From Bacteroidales bacterium (lineage in GTDB: Bacteria > Bacteroidota > Bacteroidia > Bacteroidales > VadinHA17), in contig PMIG01000325.1 of assembly GCA_003157055.1 (NCBI GenBank), positions 1 through 7,951 on the forward strand: a DNA stretch of 7,951 nt, read 5' to 3'. This document shows positions 1-7,786 of this stretch, piece by piece. The notes under the pieces are model-generated. The model was not told the origin of the DNA. It saw only the letters and a list, made by a program, of their open reading frames with translations, and did no database searches. The number at the start of each line of letters is the position of its first letter. The first letter of the stretch is position 1. Position numbers and translations under genes: made by a program.

Positions 1-1635
1 TTTCTCGAAAGAAAAATCGAGACCTATACCAATAAGCCATGTCTTCTTGGCATAAGTTTCCGTATAGGACTTACCAGTTGTGGTACTCGTTAAGTTATTG
101 GATCCTGTTGAATAGAAAGTATACTGTCCTCCGAGGTTCAGGTCGATCTTCGGTGAAATACGGTATCCGAAACCTGCGCCGATTGTATTGGTGTTGGTGC
201 TGTATCCCAGGGAATTATTATAGTATATTGGATTAACACCTGTTATAGTTGCAAGCCATCCTGCGCTGATTCGAAGTTTTTCATTTATTCCATATTCAGC
301 GCCAAGACCGAATTCAAGGAAGTTCTTGTTGATCATCTTGATATCTACATTTTCCTGGCCATCATAATCAACATTTTTATCGAAGTAATAATTGAATGTT
401 CCCGATAAAGTAAGTTTCTTAACCGGTTTGTATTCAAATCCAAGGAAGAGTATAGCAGGAAGATCGGCAATAGAGGTCGAATCCTGGATATAAAGTCCAC
501 CGCCATCTTTACCGTCAATAACCTTTGTTTTTAAGTTGAGTTTCGTTTTGAACTCATATTTAATTGAGAAATTAAAGTTTTCGACAGGGGTGATATTTAC
601 GCTTATTATCGGTGTAAATCCCATGCCGGTCTGTTGTGCATCGACAGCTACGTCGCCTGTCTTTGCAGCATAAGCTGTCATACCTGCACTTTTAGCACTG
701 AATACAGGAGCAGCACCTGCGAGATATGCCTGAGCCGTTCCAATATTTATTCCTGCAGGGCTAAGTCCGGCAGCAGTGATAATAGCCTGAATAGTTCCAA
801 TCTGAGTTGGAGTTAGTCCGTTAGTTGCACCATCAGTCAATAAAGTAGCTGCAGATACTCCACTCCCTATAATTCCGGTAAGAGCTGAAGCATATCCGGT
901 TGCCCCTGTTGAAAGACCTGAAAGAGTTGTTGCGCCAGCGGTGAAGAAGGAACTGGCAAGTACCATATTTGTACCGTTAAAGGTAGCGCCAAATGCAGGG
1001 TAATTAGGATTGATCATTATATTCGTGATAGAGCCGCTGGCAGTATTCTTGGCTGTTACCAGCCTGCCGCCTAAAGCAACAGATAACATATCGCTTATTT
1101 TATAAGCAACGTTAGCCTGGTAGCCAAAATATACTGATGATCCCTTGAAATAAATATCTGTTGAATATTTGGTTGTGGTGATTCCCTGGGCATTAAGCAG
1201 GGGAACTACATCAGCAGCCTGTGATTCAAATATTGGAAGTCCGGTTTTATAGGTTGCTCCGCCTCCGCCACCAATAGGGTTGAAACCTGCAGAAAATGAT
1301 AGATTTCCTGTGTTATAAACAACATATACACCAGGATAAACAGGAGCTTTCACATCGCCGATATAAGTTCTCGGTAATGGCCCATTTAGATACTGGTAAT
1401 TGTTTGTAACAGTCTGGGTCTGGAAAATTGACTGGTTGTTCACTGAGACAAAAAAACCATTGCCAAGCTTGGTCAGACCTGCCGGGTTGAAAAACACAGC
1501 ATCGATGCCCGTTGAAGCATTCCTGTTTTGTGTCCGTGTAAACATGGCGCTCTGGTTGTTATTTGTAACCAGCCCGCCGGCTAACACACTACCGGAGATC
1601 AATATCCCGGCGACAATCGTTAAAAGTTTTCTCAT
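1..1635 (-). CDS. OmpP1/FadL-family outer-membrane transport protein (3' end beyond window)
   Basis: This reads as an outer-membrane beta-barrel of the OmpP1/FadL/TodX family, which lets long-chain fatty acids or other hydrophobic compounds through the outer membrane. My translation from the ATG at 1635 runs 545 codons without a stop to base 1, so the stop lies outside. The last residues, LDFSFEK, look like a final barrel strand, so little is probably missing. Residues 1-19 (MRKLLTIVAGILISGSVLA) form a signal peptide. The family hallmark follows at residues 46-55 (AVFFNPAGLT), matching the FadL NPAG region after the N-terminal plug. Alternating beta-strand segments fill residues 340-545. Residues 220-335 are an Ala/Gly/Ser/Thr-rich stretch that makes the protein longer than the usual 400-450 aa. 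The start has no Shine-Dalgarno sequence; an in-frame TAA two codons upstream excludes a longer form. A promoter lies about 100 bases upstream. The substrate is unknown. Confidence 0.85.
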   Translation of the reverse strand, partial: MRKLLTIVAGILISGSVLAGGLVTNNNQSAMFTRTQNRNASTGIDAVFFNPAGLTKLGNGFFVSVNNQSIFQTQTVTNNYQYLNGPLPRTYIGDVKAPVYPGVYVVYNTGNLSFSAGFNPIGGGGGATYKTGLPIFESQAADVVPLLNAQGITTTKYSTDIYFKGSSVYFGYQANVAYKISDMLSVALGGRLVTAKNTASGSITNIMINPNYPAFGATFNGTNMVLASSFFTAGATTLSGLSTGATGYASALTGIIGSGVSAATLLTDGATNGLTPTQIGTIQAIITAAGLSPAGINIGTAQAYLAGAAPVFSAKSAGMTAYAAKTGDVAVDAQQTGMGFTPIISVNITPVENFNFSIKYEFKTKLNLKTKVIDGKDGGGLYIQDSTSIADLPAILFLGFEYKPVKKLTLSGTFNYYFDKNVDYDGQENVDIKMINKNFLEFGLGAEYGINEKLRISAGWLATITGVNPIYYNNSLGYSTNTNTIGAGFGYRISPKIDLNLGGQYTFYSTGSNNLTSTTTGKSYTETYAKKTWLIGIGLDFSFEK

Positions 1636-1638
1636 AGA

Positions 1639-1974
1639 TTAATTTTTAAGTTTAAATTTCAGGATTTCTGTTTTATTTACAAATTCCCCTTTTTCATTTA
1701 TAAAACTTTGGTTAATTAGATCAGTTTGATTAAAAACCGAGTCAAATGTAGAAAAATATTTCAATCCTCCAAATAAGTCTAAAATAGTATATTGATTGTA
1801 AGTAAATTGGAAAGATATTGGAATATCATTCGAAAAAGTAACTGAAATAGACCCTGGTACCTGACGCCTGTCTGCTAAATTCCTTGCATAAGGGAGAAAT
1901 CTTCCATCAGTCCATAATTGATCAGCTGGTAATCTTTTCCCGCCGGATAACTCTTTACATTCCTGAATAGCCAT
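1639..1974 (-). other. Unexplained 111-codon open frame overlapping the hydrolase 3' end
   Basis: This frame opens at an ATG inside the hydrolase gene, overlaps its last 100 bases in the -1 frame, then continues alone for about 79 codons and stops three bases before the FadL-like ATG, in the same frame as that gene. The non-overlapping part (1639-1874) is strongly AT-rich, and by my count only about 15% of its third positions are G or C. At such composition an 79-codon run without a stop is unlikely by chance (about 0.1-0.2% per frame by a simple estimate). The predicted tail (ISVTFSNDIPISFQFTYNQY, later INEKGEFVNKTEILKFKLKN) looks protein-like, but I recognise no family. It could be a gene remnant, a short translated leader, a frameshift extension of the hydrolase, or chance. 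The segment also contains a strong promoter candidate for the next gene, which argues that at least part of it is regulatory. I do not claim it as a real gene. Confidence 0.3.
1743..1773 (-). promoter_or_regulatory. Bacteroidota-type promoter for the FadL-like gene
   Basis: On the minus strand, TTTG (1773-1770) is followed after exactly 19 bases by TACATTTG (1750-1743). This matches the Bacteroidota primary sigma-factor consensus, TTTG at -33 and TAnnTTTG at -7, with the expected spacing of about 19-21. Transcription would start near 1736, giving a leader of about 100 bases before the ATG at 1635. The pair lies downstream of the hydrolase stop, so the FadL-like gene can be expressed independently of the upstream genes. 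Confidence 0.6.
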
Positions 1975-4900
1975 GGCGAGACAAGTCCCGGACTGGGTTT
2001 ATTGAAATGCGGTCCAAGAAGGTTCTTCAGGCTGCCGATCACTGTAACATCTATTTTATTTATACCAGGTTTTATAAGCTTAGTAACATCCGAAAGGTAC
2101 GGAGGGAATGCGATTACATTTGCAGGGGTTCCATTAACCATAACTTCTGCTATAGTACCTTCCCATCTCCCAAGGCTTACCAGGTAAGATCCATTAGGAT
2201 TTTCAATATTGAACTCCTTGCTGTAAGTCACTCCCCATGAATAGAATGGCATTCCCTGTTCCTTCCAGCTGCCAGTTGTTAATCTTTTAACAGGAGCTTC
2301 AATTGTCCATCCTTTATCAGCAGGTGTAACAGAAAAATCACCAAGGATATAGATGGGTTCGATCTCAGCATTGACTTTCATGGGAGAAACATTAATAGTA
2401 ACTGTGTTGTCTCCCTTTTTAACAAGATTGCCAATTCTGAAAACGCCAAACTCCCTGTCGAGCCACCATTTTCCCTCTTCTGTTTTCACTTTATTCCCAT
2501 TTACGGTTACTGTCCAGAGGTAAGGCCGTTCGACAACAGCTCTGAAGCCTGAGAGATCGAAATTCCCTTTTACGTCAAAATGATATGTGGCTGTAAACCC
2601 GGTATTTATGCCAAATGTATCGCGATCCATTGTTCGGGTTTTAAACTGAACGGATGTATTCCATGGATTGCCGTTTTTAAATCCGTAGTATTTGAAAACC
2701 TTATCTGCTGCGTTGTAATTATGCATGTCAGGTGTAGTTTCATTTCCCAGCGTAAGATCGCAGAATTCAAGAGTCAGAACATTAGCAGAATCATTCTTGA
2801 TCTTCATTGGAGAAGCCGTTTCAACCTGACCTTGAATAGTCGGTCCGATTTTATACATTAGTAGCTCTGCTCCAGTTTCCTGGATCCATAGCAATACGCT
2901 TCCTGCTGGAGGAATTGAATAAGGGACAGTTATAACACCATTTCCTGGGTTATTTGGATCATAATCATAACCGTTTATTTCACCTGTCAGAGTATTTAAA
3001 TCTAATACGTTCTGGCCTTTAACTCTTAGTGCACCCGTTACTGAATCGGTCATGCTCGAGTTGACCAGGAAAAGAACCTGTCCGTCGGCAAGCACCCTTC
3101 TCTGGTGATATAGATTTCCGCCTGAAAATTTAGAGAAGACAATACCGGGACCGGTGAAGTATTTTAGAATTATTTCGGAATCCAGAGTAGTAACGGAATG
3201 GATCTTTTTGGCATTTTTCGCAAAGAAATTATTTAATTCCTTGTTCTCTGATCCATCTATAAGCGAGGGTTTTGAGAATGTAACCAGCGTGCCTCCTGCT
3301 GCAATAAATTTCTTGAGAAGCTTGAATGTTTGAAGATCAATGTTTTCCATCATTGGAGGAAGGACTACCGTTGAATAAGAGCATTGTCCGACAATGAACC
3401 TGCCCTTTCTTACAGAGCCTATGTCTTTGATAATATTTTCTGATCCAAGGTCATATTCGACCTGGCTCTTCTCAAGCCTGGTGATAAAGTTCTGAAAGGA
3501 CTGCCCGATCTCACCTGACTTATTATTGGGTTTAATGTATGAATCATATAACCACGATGATGTAGTGGGTTCCAGGATAAGAATGTCATTTACCTGCTTT
3601 CCTGATGATAATGCCATTGATAGTCTTGCATAGTGATCGTTTATATATTTATAGTCGTTCCACCATGGCTCATGATAATCAAATGATTGCGGGTAATCAT
3701 ATTTTCTGGCTCCGGCAAGTGTGAAATATGTAAGATGCTGGTTCATCAGGTTAACACCAAGCGCATATTCCCAGTCGCCTAGTCTTTTCATATCAGTGAA
3801 TGTAAGTTCCCATCCGGCGCCGCCATAAGTCTCACTCAGTTTTCTCTGTCTTCCAGTCTGGTTTGCAGCGCTAGCCAGTTCTTTTACCGATCTTATGTTG
3901 CCGAACTGAGCGTTCACAGAAGAATCGTCGAACTGATTGAAAAGCATATCAATGGCTGGTTGCTGATGCCAGGCGTACATCGCCATGTTATCTCCGCCGG
4001 TTCTCATGCTGGGCCAAGCATGCTCCCAGTAATGACCTGTGAATTTAAGTCCGTTCTTCCCGCAGTATTTGTACCAAGGCTTCGACCACCGGTCGATAAA
4101 CAGCTGAAGCAATGTCTGTGTATAGTTGTGTCTTACCATCTTCCAGTCTCCAACCTCTTCATATAGGGAAGGAAGCTGTGTCTCCAGGTCATAATGCCAT
4201 TGCTTTCTGAATTGTTCGAACAGATCCGGTGTCCAGCGGATGCCTCCCGGAGAGTCTATCTGGGGTTCATCGGTAAAGGTGCCAGGTATTGTCTTTCCAA
4301 ATTCAGCGCCAAGATACTTCTCATATCCTGACATTGTCACTTCAATAAACTTCCGGGTTACACCGGGATAAAGAAGATCGACATAAGAGAACCCTCCATA
4401 CCAGTCGCTCTTCCCGTTGTAAGTTTTGTTGAAGAGAAGATATTTGCCCTTTTTACCCTTTTCATTTTCAAGGGTCGAAGTAATATTAATGAATTTCCCG
4501 TTTTCCTCTTTGAGGCAGATGTAATATTTAGAAGCTGTATCAGGAAGTGTTTCGAATTTTGACATATTAAGTCCCTGCCCCTGGTTGTATGATTCAGGCA
4601 TCTGGTCAGGAACATGCCCTCCGGCAAAACCGCTGGGGTATGAGTTTTCGTCATAGATCCAGACATTCATCCCCAACTTTTTTCCTTTGTCCACAGTGTA
4701 TTTAAAGAGCTTAAACCATTCATCCGAAAGATACTCCGTTATAAGCCCGGGACGAGGATGAACAAAAACCTGAAGGCTTCCCTGTTTTTTGAATTCATTG
4801 AGGTGATGATCTATCTCTTCCTTTGTTATTTTGTAATTCCAGACAAAGAACGGAGAAGTAGTGTACTCTTTTGAAGGTGATTTGAATTCAGATGAAAGAG

Positions 4901-5012
4901 ATTTAAAATCATTGATTTTAACTTCGTTGACGACAGGTTTCCTGCACGATGACAGGAGAATTACTGAAAAAATTAAAACCAGGATTTTTAAATAAAAGAT
5001 GAATAATTTCAT
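1875..5012 (-). CDS. Lipoprotein glycoside hydrolase, GH106 (alpha-L-rhamnosidase)-like
   Basis: This is a large secreted glycosidase that probably removes a terminal sugar, perhaps L-rhamnose, from a glycan or glycoside. Residues 1-23 are a lipoprotein signal ending in LLSSC, with Cys23 as the lipidated residue. The next residues (RKPVVNE) lack the acidic surface-export signal of Bacteroidota, so a periplasm-facing location is inferred. Residues about 50-480 look like a TIM barrel, with FFVWN (55-59), HPRPGL (85-90), YDENSYPSGFAGG (120-132), TDEP (247-250), GHYWEHAWP (326-334), SETYGGAGWELTF (393-405), GVNLMNQH (419-426) and YHEPWW (446-451). Glu249 and Glu394 are the best catalytic candidates, by inference. 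Residues about 475-585 resemble the Rossmann-like domain seen beside the barrel in GH42 and GH106 enzymes, and residues about 715-1045 look like two jelly-roll sugar-binding domains. At 1045 aa it has the usual length for GH106-like enzymes, and its end (YQLINYGLMEDFSL) looks natural. It starts 59 bases after the receptor gene, with no clear promoter or terminator between them. The substrate is uncertain. Confidence 0.82.
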   Translation of the reverse strand: MKLFIFYLKILVLIFSVILLSSCRKPVVNEVKINDFKSLSSEFKSPSKEYTTSPFFVWNYKITKEEIDHHLNEFKKQGSLQVFVHPRPGLITEYLSDEWFKLFKYTVDKGKKLGMNVWIYDENSYPSGFAGGHVPDQMPESYNQGQGLNMSKFETLPDTASKYYICLKEENGKFINITSTLENEKGKKGKYLLFNKTYNGKSDWYGGFSYVDLLYPGVTRKFIEVTMSGYEKYLGAEFGKTIPGTFTDEPQIDSPGGIRWTPDLFEQFRKQWHYDLETQLPSLYEEVGDWKMVRHNYTQTLLQLFIDRWSKPWYKYCGKNGLKFTGHYWEHAWPSMRTGGDNMAMYAWHQQPAIDMLFNQFDDSSVNAQFGNIRSVKELASAANQTGRQRKLSETYGGAGWELTFTDMKRLGDWEYALGVNLMNQHLTYFTLAGARKYDYPQSFDYHEPWWNDYKYINDHYARLSMALSSGKQVNDILILEPTTSSWLYDSYIKPNNKSGEIGQSFQNFITRLEKSQVEYDLGSENIIKDIGSVRKGRFIVGQCSYSTVVLPPMMENIDLQTFKLLKKFIAAGGTLVTFSKPSLIDGSENKELNNFFAKNAKKIHSVTTLDSEIILKYFTGPGIVFSKFSGGNLYHQRRVLADGQVLFLVNSSMTDSVTGALRVKGQNVLDLNTLTGEINGYDYDPNNPGNGVITVPYSIPPAGSVLLWIQETGAELLMYKIGPTIQGQVETASPMKIKNDSANVLTLEFCDLTLGNETTPDMHNYNAADKVFKYYGFKNGNPWNTSVQFKTRTMDRDTFGINTGFTATYHFDVKGNFDLSGFRAVVERPYLWTVTVNGNKVKTEEGKWWLDREFGVFRIGNLVKKGDNTVTINVSPMKVNAEIEPIYILGDFSVTPADKGWTIEAPVKRLTTGSWKEQGMPFYSWGVTYSKEFNIENPNGSYLVSLGRWEGTIAEVMVNGTPANVIAFPPYLSDVTKLIKPGINKIDVTVIGSLKNLLGPHFNKPSPGLVSPWLFRNVKSYPAGKDYQLINYGLMEDFSLMQGI

Positions 5013-5071
5013 AGTAAATTATCTTTAATTATAAGATTAAGAGGGTTCGCGCGCTCACGGATACCTGAATA

Positions 5072-7300
5072 TTAAAATTTTCCGGATAGCCTCAGGCTGA
5101 AATTTCTCTGTGGCTGAATATCGCCCGGACGGCCCATATATTCAGTGTTTGTTAAATTTTTAACAGTTAATGAGATAGTAAAATTTTCACTTAGTTTGTA
5201 CCCAAGATTCGCATCGACCATTGCATATCCGGTATTATGCCCCTGCCAGTATTCATTAAATCCCTGGAGAATGTTTGTTGTAAGAAATACTTCATCGATA
5301 TTAAGGATTTTGGACCTGGCATATAAATTAAGTCCCAGATCAATTTTCTTCCAGGTGGTTTTTACCGATAGAACTCCGGAGTGTTTTCTCCTGTATTTAA
5401 GATATATATCAGTGTTTTTATTTGTCATGGTATTAAATTCCACAGGGTAGGTGAATGTATAGCCGCCGGAAAAAAGAGTATTAAATTCACCAAACATCCT
5501 GGCTAATGAGAACTCAAGTTCCGAACCATACACTCTTGATTGTTCAACATTGGTTGCCCTGAACCCGTATCCGCCGGCCTCGGGGTAGGACCCGAACTGG
5601 AACTCGATCATATCTTTATTCTGAAGGAAGAAGAACGATAGATCTGCTTCACCCGTAATTTTACCGAACATCAGACCCTGTTTTACGCCGGCTTCGGTGC
5701 TCCATCCCGATTCCGGCATTATATCGGGATTGGGAATAATTTTTATTGATCCAAGGGTTGTTGAAGCAAATTTCTCTGCAATTGCCGGATAACGATATCC
5801 TTGTCCGAATGATGCCCTGAGAAAGGTATATTCTGCTAACTGCCAGTTGATTCCGGCTCTGAAAACAGGTACGATCTTTTCATGCATGCTATCGAGAGAA
5901 TAACTTTCAACACGTAGGCCTGCGACCGCTTTCAGACGTGCAAAAGGCTTTACCTCAGCCTGCGTAAAGCAGGCCAGGTTAAGAGCATTATGATCGCCAA
6001 AGAAGTTTGATTTTACTGAGCTGTAGTTTTCTGATAATCCGCTGGTGATGTCAATAAAGTCAGCCAGGCGATACCATAGCTGGTACTCAGAATAAACCGA
6101 TATAGCATTGCTGTTATTCTGCTGGCTGGCAGGAAGCCTGTTTACGGACGATTGTACCCTCATGCGCAGGTCGTGCCGGTACCTGTCGTTCTTTCTGTAT
6201 GATATAAAAGGATCGATCGCGAGGAATGTACCATGAAACTCATTTGCAGTTGATTGTGATTGTTTTAATGCTCCCGAGTCGGCATCCTCCCACAGGACAA
6301 AGTCTCTCTTGACATCTAATCCTGTCGAGATATTTAACCCATAATTGAGCCCTTCAATTTTATCATTGAAATGCTTTATTTTAAGGTTTACGCGTTCAAG
6401 AAGCTCATCGTTTAATTTTCTATACCCTTCGTCCATGAACACGCTGGCGCTTAATCCGATATCTGTCTTCCCGAACTTCTGTAAGAAAGAGAAAGAAGCG
6501 CTTGAGAATTTTGTCGGAGTACTGGACCATATCCAGTTCTTATTCCGTGGCTTTCCGTAAAATCCAGCTTCGGTGAAGAACTGAACCGAAGGAATATTTG
6601 TTGCATCAGCCGTGCGGAAATTAATGACTCCGTTAAGAGCTGAAGATCCGTAAAGAACAGATGAGGCCCCTTTGATTATCTCGACCTGCGAGAGGTTTTC
6701 AAGCGGAAGGAACTGCCACTTTATGCTGCCGGCATCAGCCGCGATCATCGGCAATCCGTCAATTAATGCAAGAACCCTGCTGCCGGCGCCATAGCTGAAT
6801 CCGCTTCCGCCTCTCACCGATACCTGTCCGTCCATGACCTCTATTCCGGGAGTAGCGTTTATGAGTTCCTGGGCGTCATTTATATGATTATCGGAGAGGA
6901 AGCTGGTTTTAATTATATCCATCGAAACGCTAAGCTCAGCAACCTTCTGTTCAGTTTTATTGGCGCTTACGACGATCTGGTCAATTTCGCGGAGGTTCAT
7001 CTCAAGAAGGATGTCATTTTCAGTGATCTCCGATTCCTTTACGTTAACTTCTTTGGTAACGGATTCGTATCCGACAAACTTAAAGGTTACCATCAATTTC
7101 CCGGCAGATGCTTCAAACTGATATGTTCCATCAGGCCCGGTTATGGCTCCCATGTTTTTGCCATAAATTACATAAACACCTGAAAGCGGTTCACCTGTTT
7201 TGCTGTCCGATACCTTTCCCTTTACCGTACCATTGGGGGCGGAGCCAGACAAGCCGATGCTCAGAAGAATTCCGAGCGAGGTAATTATCTGGCGTATCAT
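5072..7300 (-). CDS. TonB-dependent outer-membrane receptor with CarboxypepD_reg-like domain
   Basis: This receptor imports a substrate across the outer membrane using energy passed on by TonB. Residues 1-20 form a signal peptide. A CarboxypepD_reg-like domain occupies about 24-105 (VKGKVSDSKTGEPLSGVYV, later GPDGTYQF and FVGYESVTKEV), as is common in Bacteroidota receptors. A TonB-box-like stretch (EIDQIVVSA) follows at 105-113. The plug spans about 120-230, with ELINATPGIEV, SVRGG, LALIDGLPM, VEIIKGASSVLYGSSALNGVI. The 22-strand barrel fills the rest, including SFGQGYRYPAIAEKF (497-511), NPDIMPESG (524-532) and a C-terminal NLTNTEYMGRPG segment ending in Phe742. At 742 aa it resembles BtuB/FecA/CirA-type receptors rather than SusC proteins, which are usually near 1000 aa, and no SusD gene is adjacent. 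Its ATG overlaps the stop of the upstream lipoprotein gene (ATGA), which implies translational coupling. The ligand cannot be assigned: iron chelate, cobalamin-like compound or small glycoside are all possible. Confidence 0.93.
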   Translation of the reverse strand: MIRQIITSLGILLSIGLSGSAPNGTVKGKVSDSKTGEPLSGVYVIYGKNMGAITGPDGTYQFEASAGKLMVTFKFVGYESVTKEVNVKESEITENDILLEMNLREIDQIVVSANKTEQKVAELSVSMDIIKTSFLSDNHINDAQELINATPGIEVMDGQVSVRGGSGFSYGAGSRVLALIDGLPMIAADAGSIKWQFLPLENLSQVEIIKGASSVLYGSSALNGVINFRTADATNIPSVQFFTEAGFYGKPRNKNWIWSSTPTKFSSASFSFLQKFGKTDIGLSASVFMDEGYRKLNDELLERVNLKIKHFNDKIEGLNYGLNISTGLDVKRDFVLWEDADSGALKQSQSTANEFHGTFLAIDPFISYRKNDRYRHDLRMRVQSSVNRLPASQQNNSNAISVYSEYQLWYRLADFIDITSGLSENYSSVKSNFFGDHNALNLACFTQAEVKPFARLKAVAGLRVESYSLDSMHEKIVPVFRAGINWQLAEYTFLRASFGQGYRYPAIAEKFASTTLGSIKIIPNPDIMPESGWSTEAGVKQGLMFGKITGEADLSFFFLQNKDMIEFQFGSYPEAGGYGFRATNVEQSRVYGSELEFSLARMFGEFNTLFSGGYTFTYPVEFNTMTNKNTDIYLKYRRKHSGVLSVKTTWKKIDLGLNLYARSKILNIDEVFLTTNILQGFNEYWQGHNTGYAMVDANLGYKLSENFTISLTVKNLTNTEYMGRPGDIQPQRNFSLRLSGKF
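7297..7300 (-). other. ATGA stop-start overlap between lipoprotein and receptor genes
   Basis: The receptor ATG (7300-7298) shares bases with the lipoprotein TGA (7299-7297). Such overlaps usually reflect translational coupling by termination and re-initiation, and they mark the two genes as one operon. Confidence 0.85.
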
Positions 7301-7710
7301 TTGGACTTGAATGTCATTCTTATATCTATAGGCTCCAGAGTATTCTTGTCGGGAACAACAGTGGTTATCTTAAGTGATGTGGTTTTCAATTCTATAATAT
7401 CACAGACAACAGGTAATTTGTTAGCCAGGGAATCAGAAAAGATAGTAATTTCAGTTTCAGCCTCATTAAATATCCAGGTGCCGACATAAGACCCGAAGGT
7501 CCCAGTGCCATCATCCTTGAATTTTGCATCACCTTTAAATTTTTCAAGCAATCCGCCTGGTCCGCTGGCATCCAGCTTATTTGCCAGCAAACTGTCACTC
7601 GTCCAGACAGGTGTTGTTAAAAGCTTGAATTTCTCAGATTTTTCTTGTTTGCTGCAGGCAAAAACAATAAGGGAAAACAAGATTAAGAAAAACAAAGAGA
7701 GCTTTTTCAT
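7297..7710 (-). CDS. Small lipoprotein, lipocalin-like fold suspected
   Basis: This encodes a 137-aa lipoprotein of unknown function. Residues 1-19 are a lipoprotein signal (MKK start, hydrophobic core, then VFAC with Cys19 as the lipid anchor), followed by a charged linker (SKQEKSEKF). The mature part has a pattern typical of small lipocalin-like Bacteroidota lipoproteins: a Trp after the first strand (PVWTSD), FKDDGTGTF at residues 65-73, a GTWIF strand, then an EITIF strand and a KLPVVCDIIEL/SLKITTV pair. That fold is inferred from the pattern, not from a search. It is first in the transcription unit, and its TGA overlaps the receptor ATG as ATGA, so the two products are probably made together and may act on the same ligand. 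The start at 7710 is chosen because the signal peptide begins there; it lacks a Shine-Dalgarno sequence, as do its neighbours. Confidence 0.8.
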   Translation of the reverse strand: MKKLSLFFLILFSLIVFACSKQEKSEKFKLLTTPVWTSDSLLANKLDASGPGGLLEKFKGDAKFKDDGTGTFGSYVGTWIFNEAETEITIFSDSLANKLPVVCDIIELKTTSLKITTVVPDKNTLEPIDIRMTFKSK

Positions 7711-7713
7711 GTC

Positions 7714-7768
7714 AATCAGATATTAAGTGTACAAAATACATTTAATATAATATAGCGAATCAGATATT
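7714..7768. repeat. 11-base direct repeat upstream of the operon
   Basis: The sequence AATCAGATATT occurs on the plus strand at 7714-7724 and again at 7758-7768, with start points 44 bases apart. The nearer copy ends ten to twenty bases before the lipoprotein ATG. The spacing is close to four helical turns, which would put two bound proteins on the same face of the DNA. A regulator site is one reading; the match is seen directly, and the function is inferred. Confidence 0.5.
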
Positions 7769-7786
7769 CACATCCTGAATCCTTAC

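Noticed and set aside
634..816. Forward-strand open frame, with others at 1400-1642, 2580-2861, 5145-5450 and 6884-7183
   Set aside because: All lie antisense to long minus-strand genes with clear family signatures; their translations show no recognisable motifs and they lack promoter-like sequences.
1842..1875. Intrinsic terminator directly after the hydrolase stop
   Set aside because: The only symmetry is a six-base GGTACC and a few short pairings; there is no GC stem followed by a T-run.
4358..4666. Minus-strand open frame of 102 codons inside the hydrolase gene
   Set aside because: It lies wholly within the catalytic-domain coding sequence in another frame, and the hydrolase motifs on both sides show that the main frame is intact.
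5013..5071. GCGCGC-containing stretch between the receptor and hydrolase genes as a terminator or operator
   Set aside because: Only a six-base self-complementary core is present; flanking bases do not extend the stem, and no T-run follows. I also found no TAnnTTTG box here, so co-transcription is the simpler reading.
5072..7300. Classification of the receptor as SusC in a polysaccharide utilization locus
   Set aside because: At 742 aa it is short for SusC, and no SusD-like gene follows; its next neighbour is the hydrolase.
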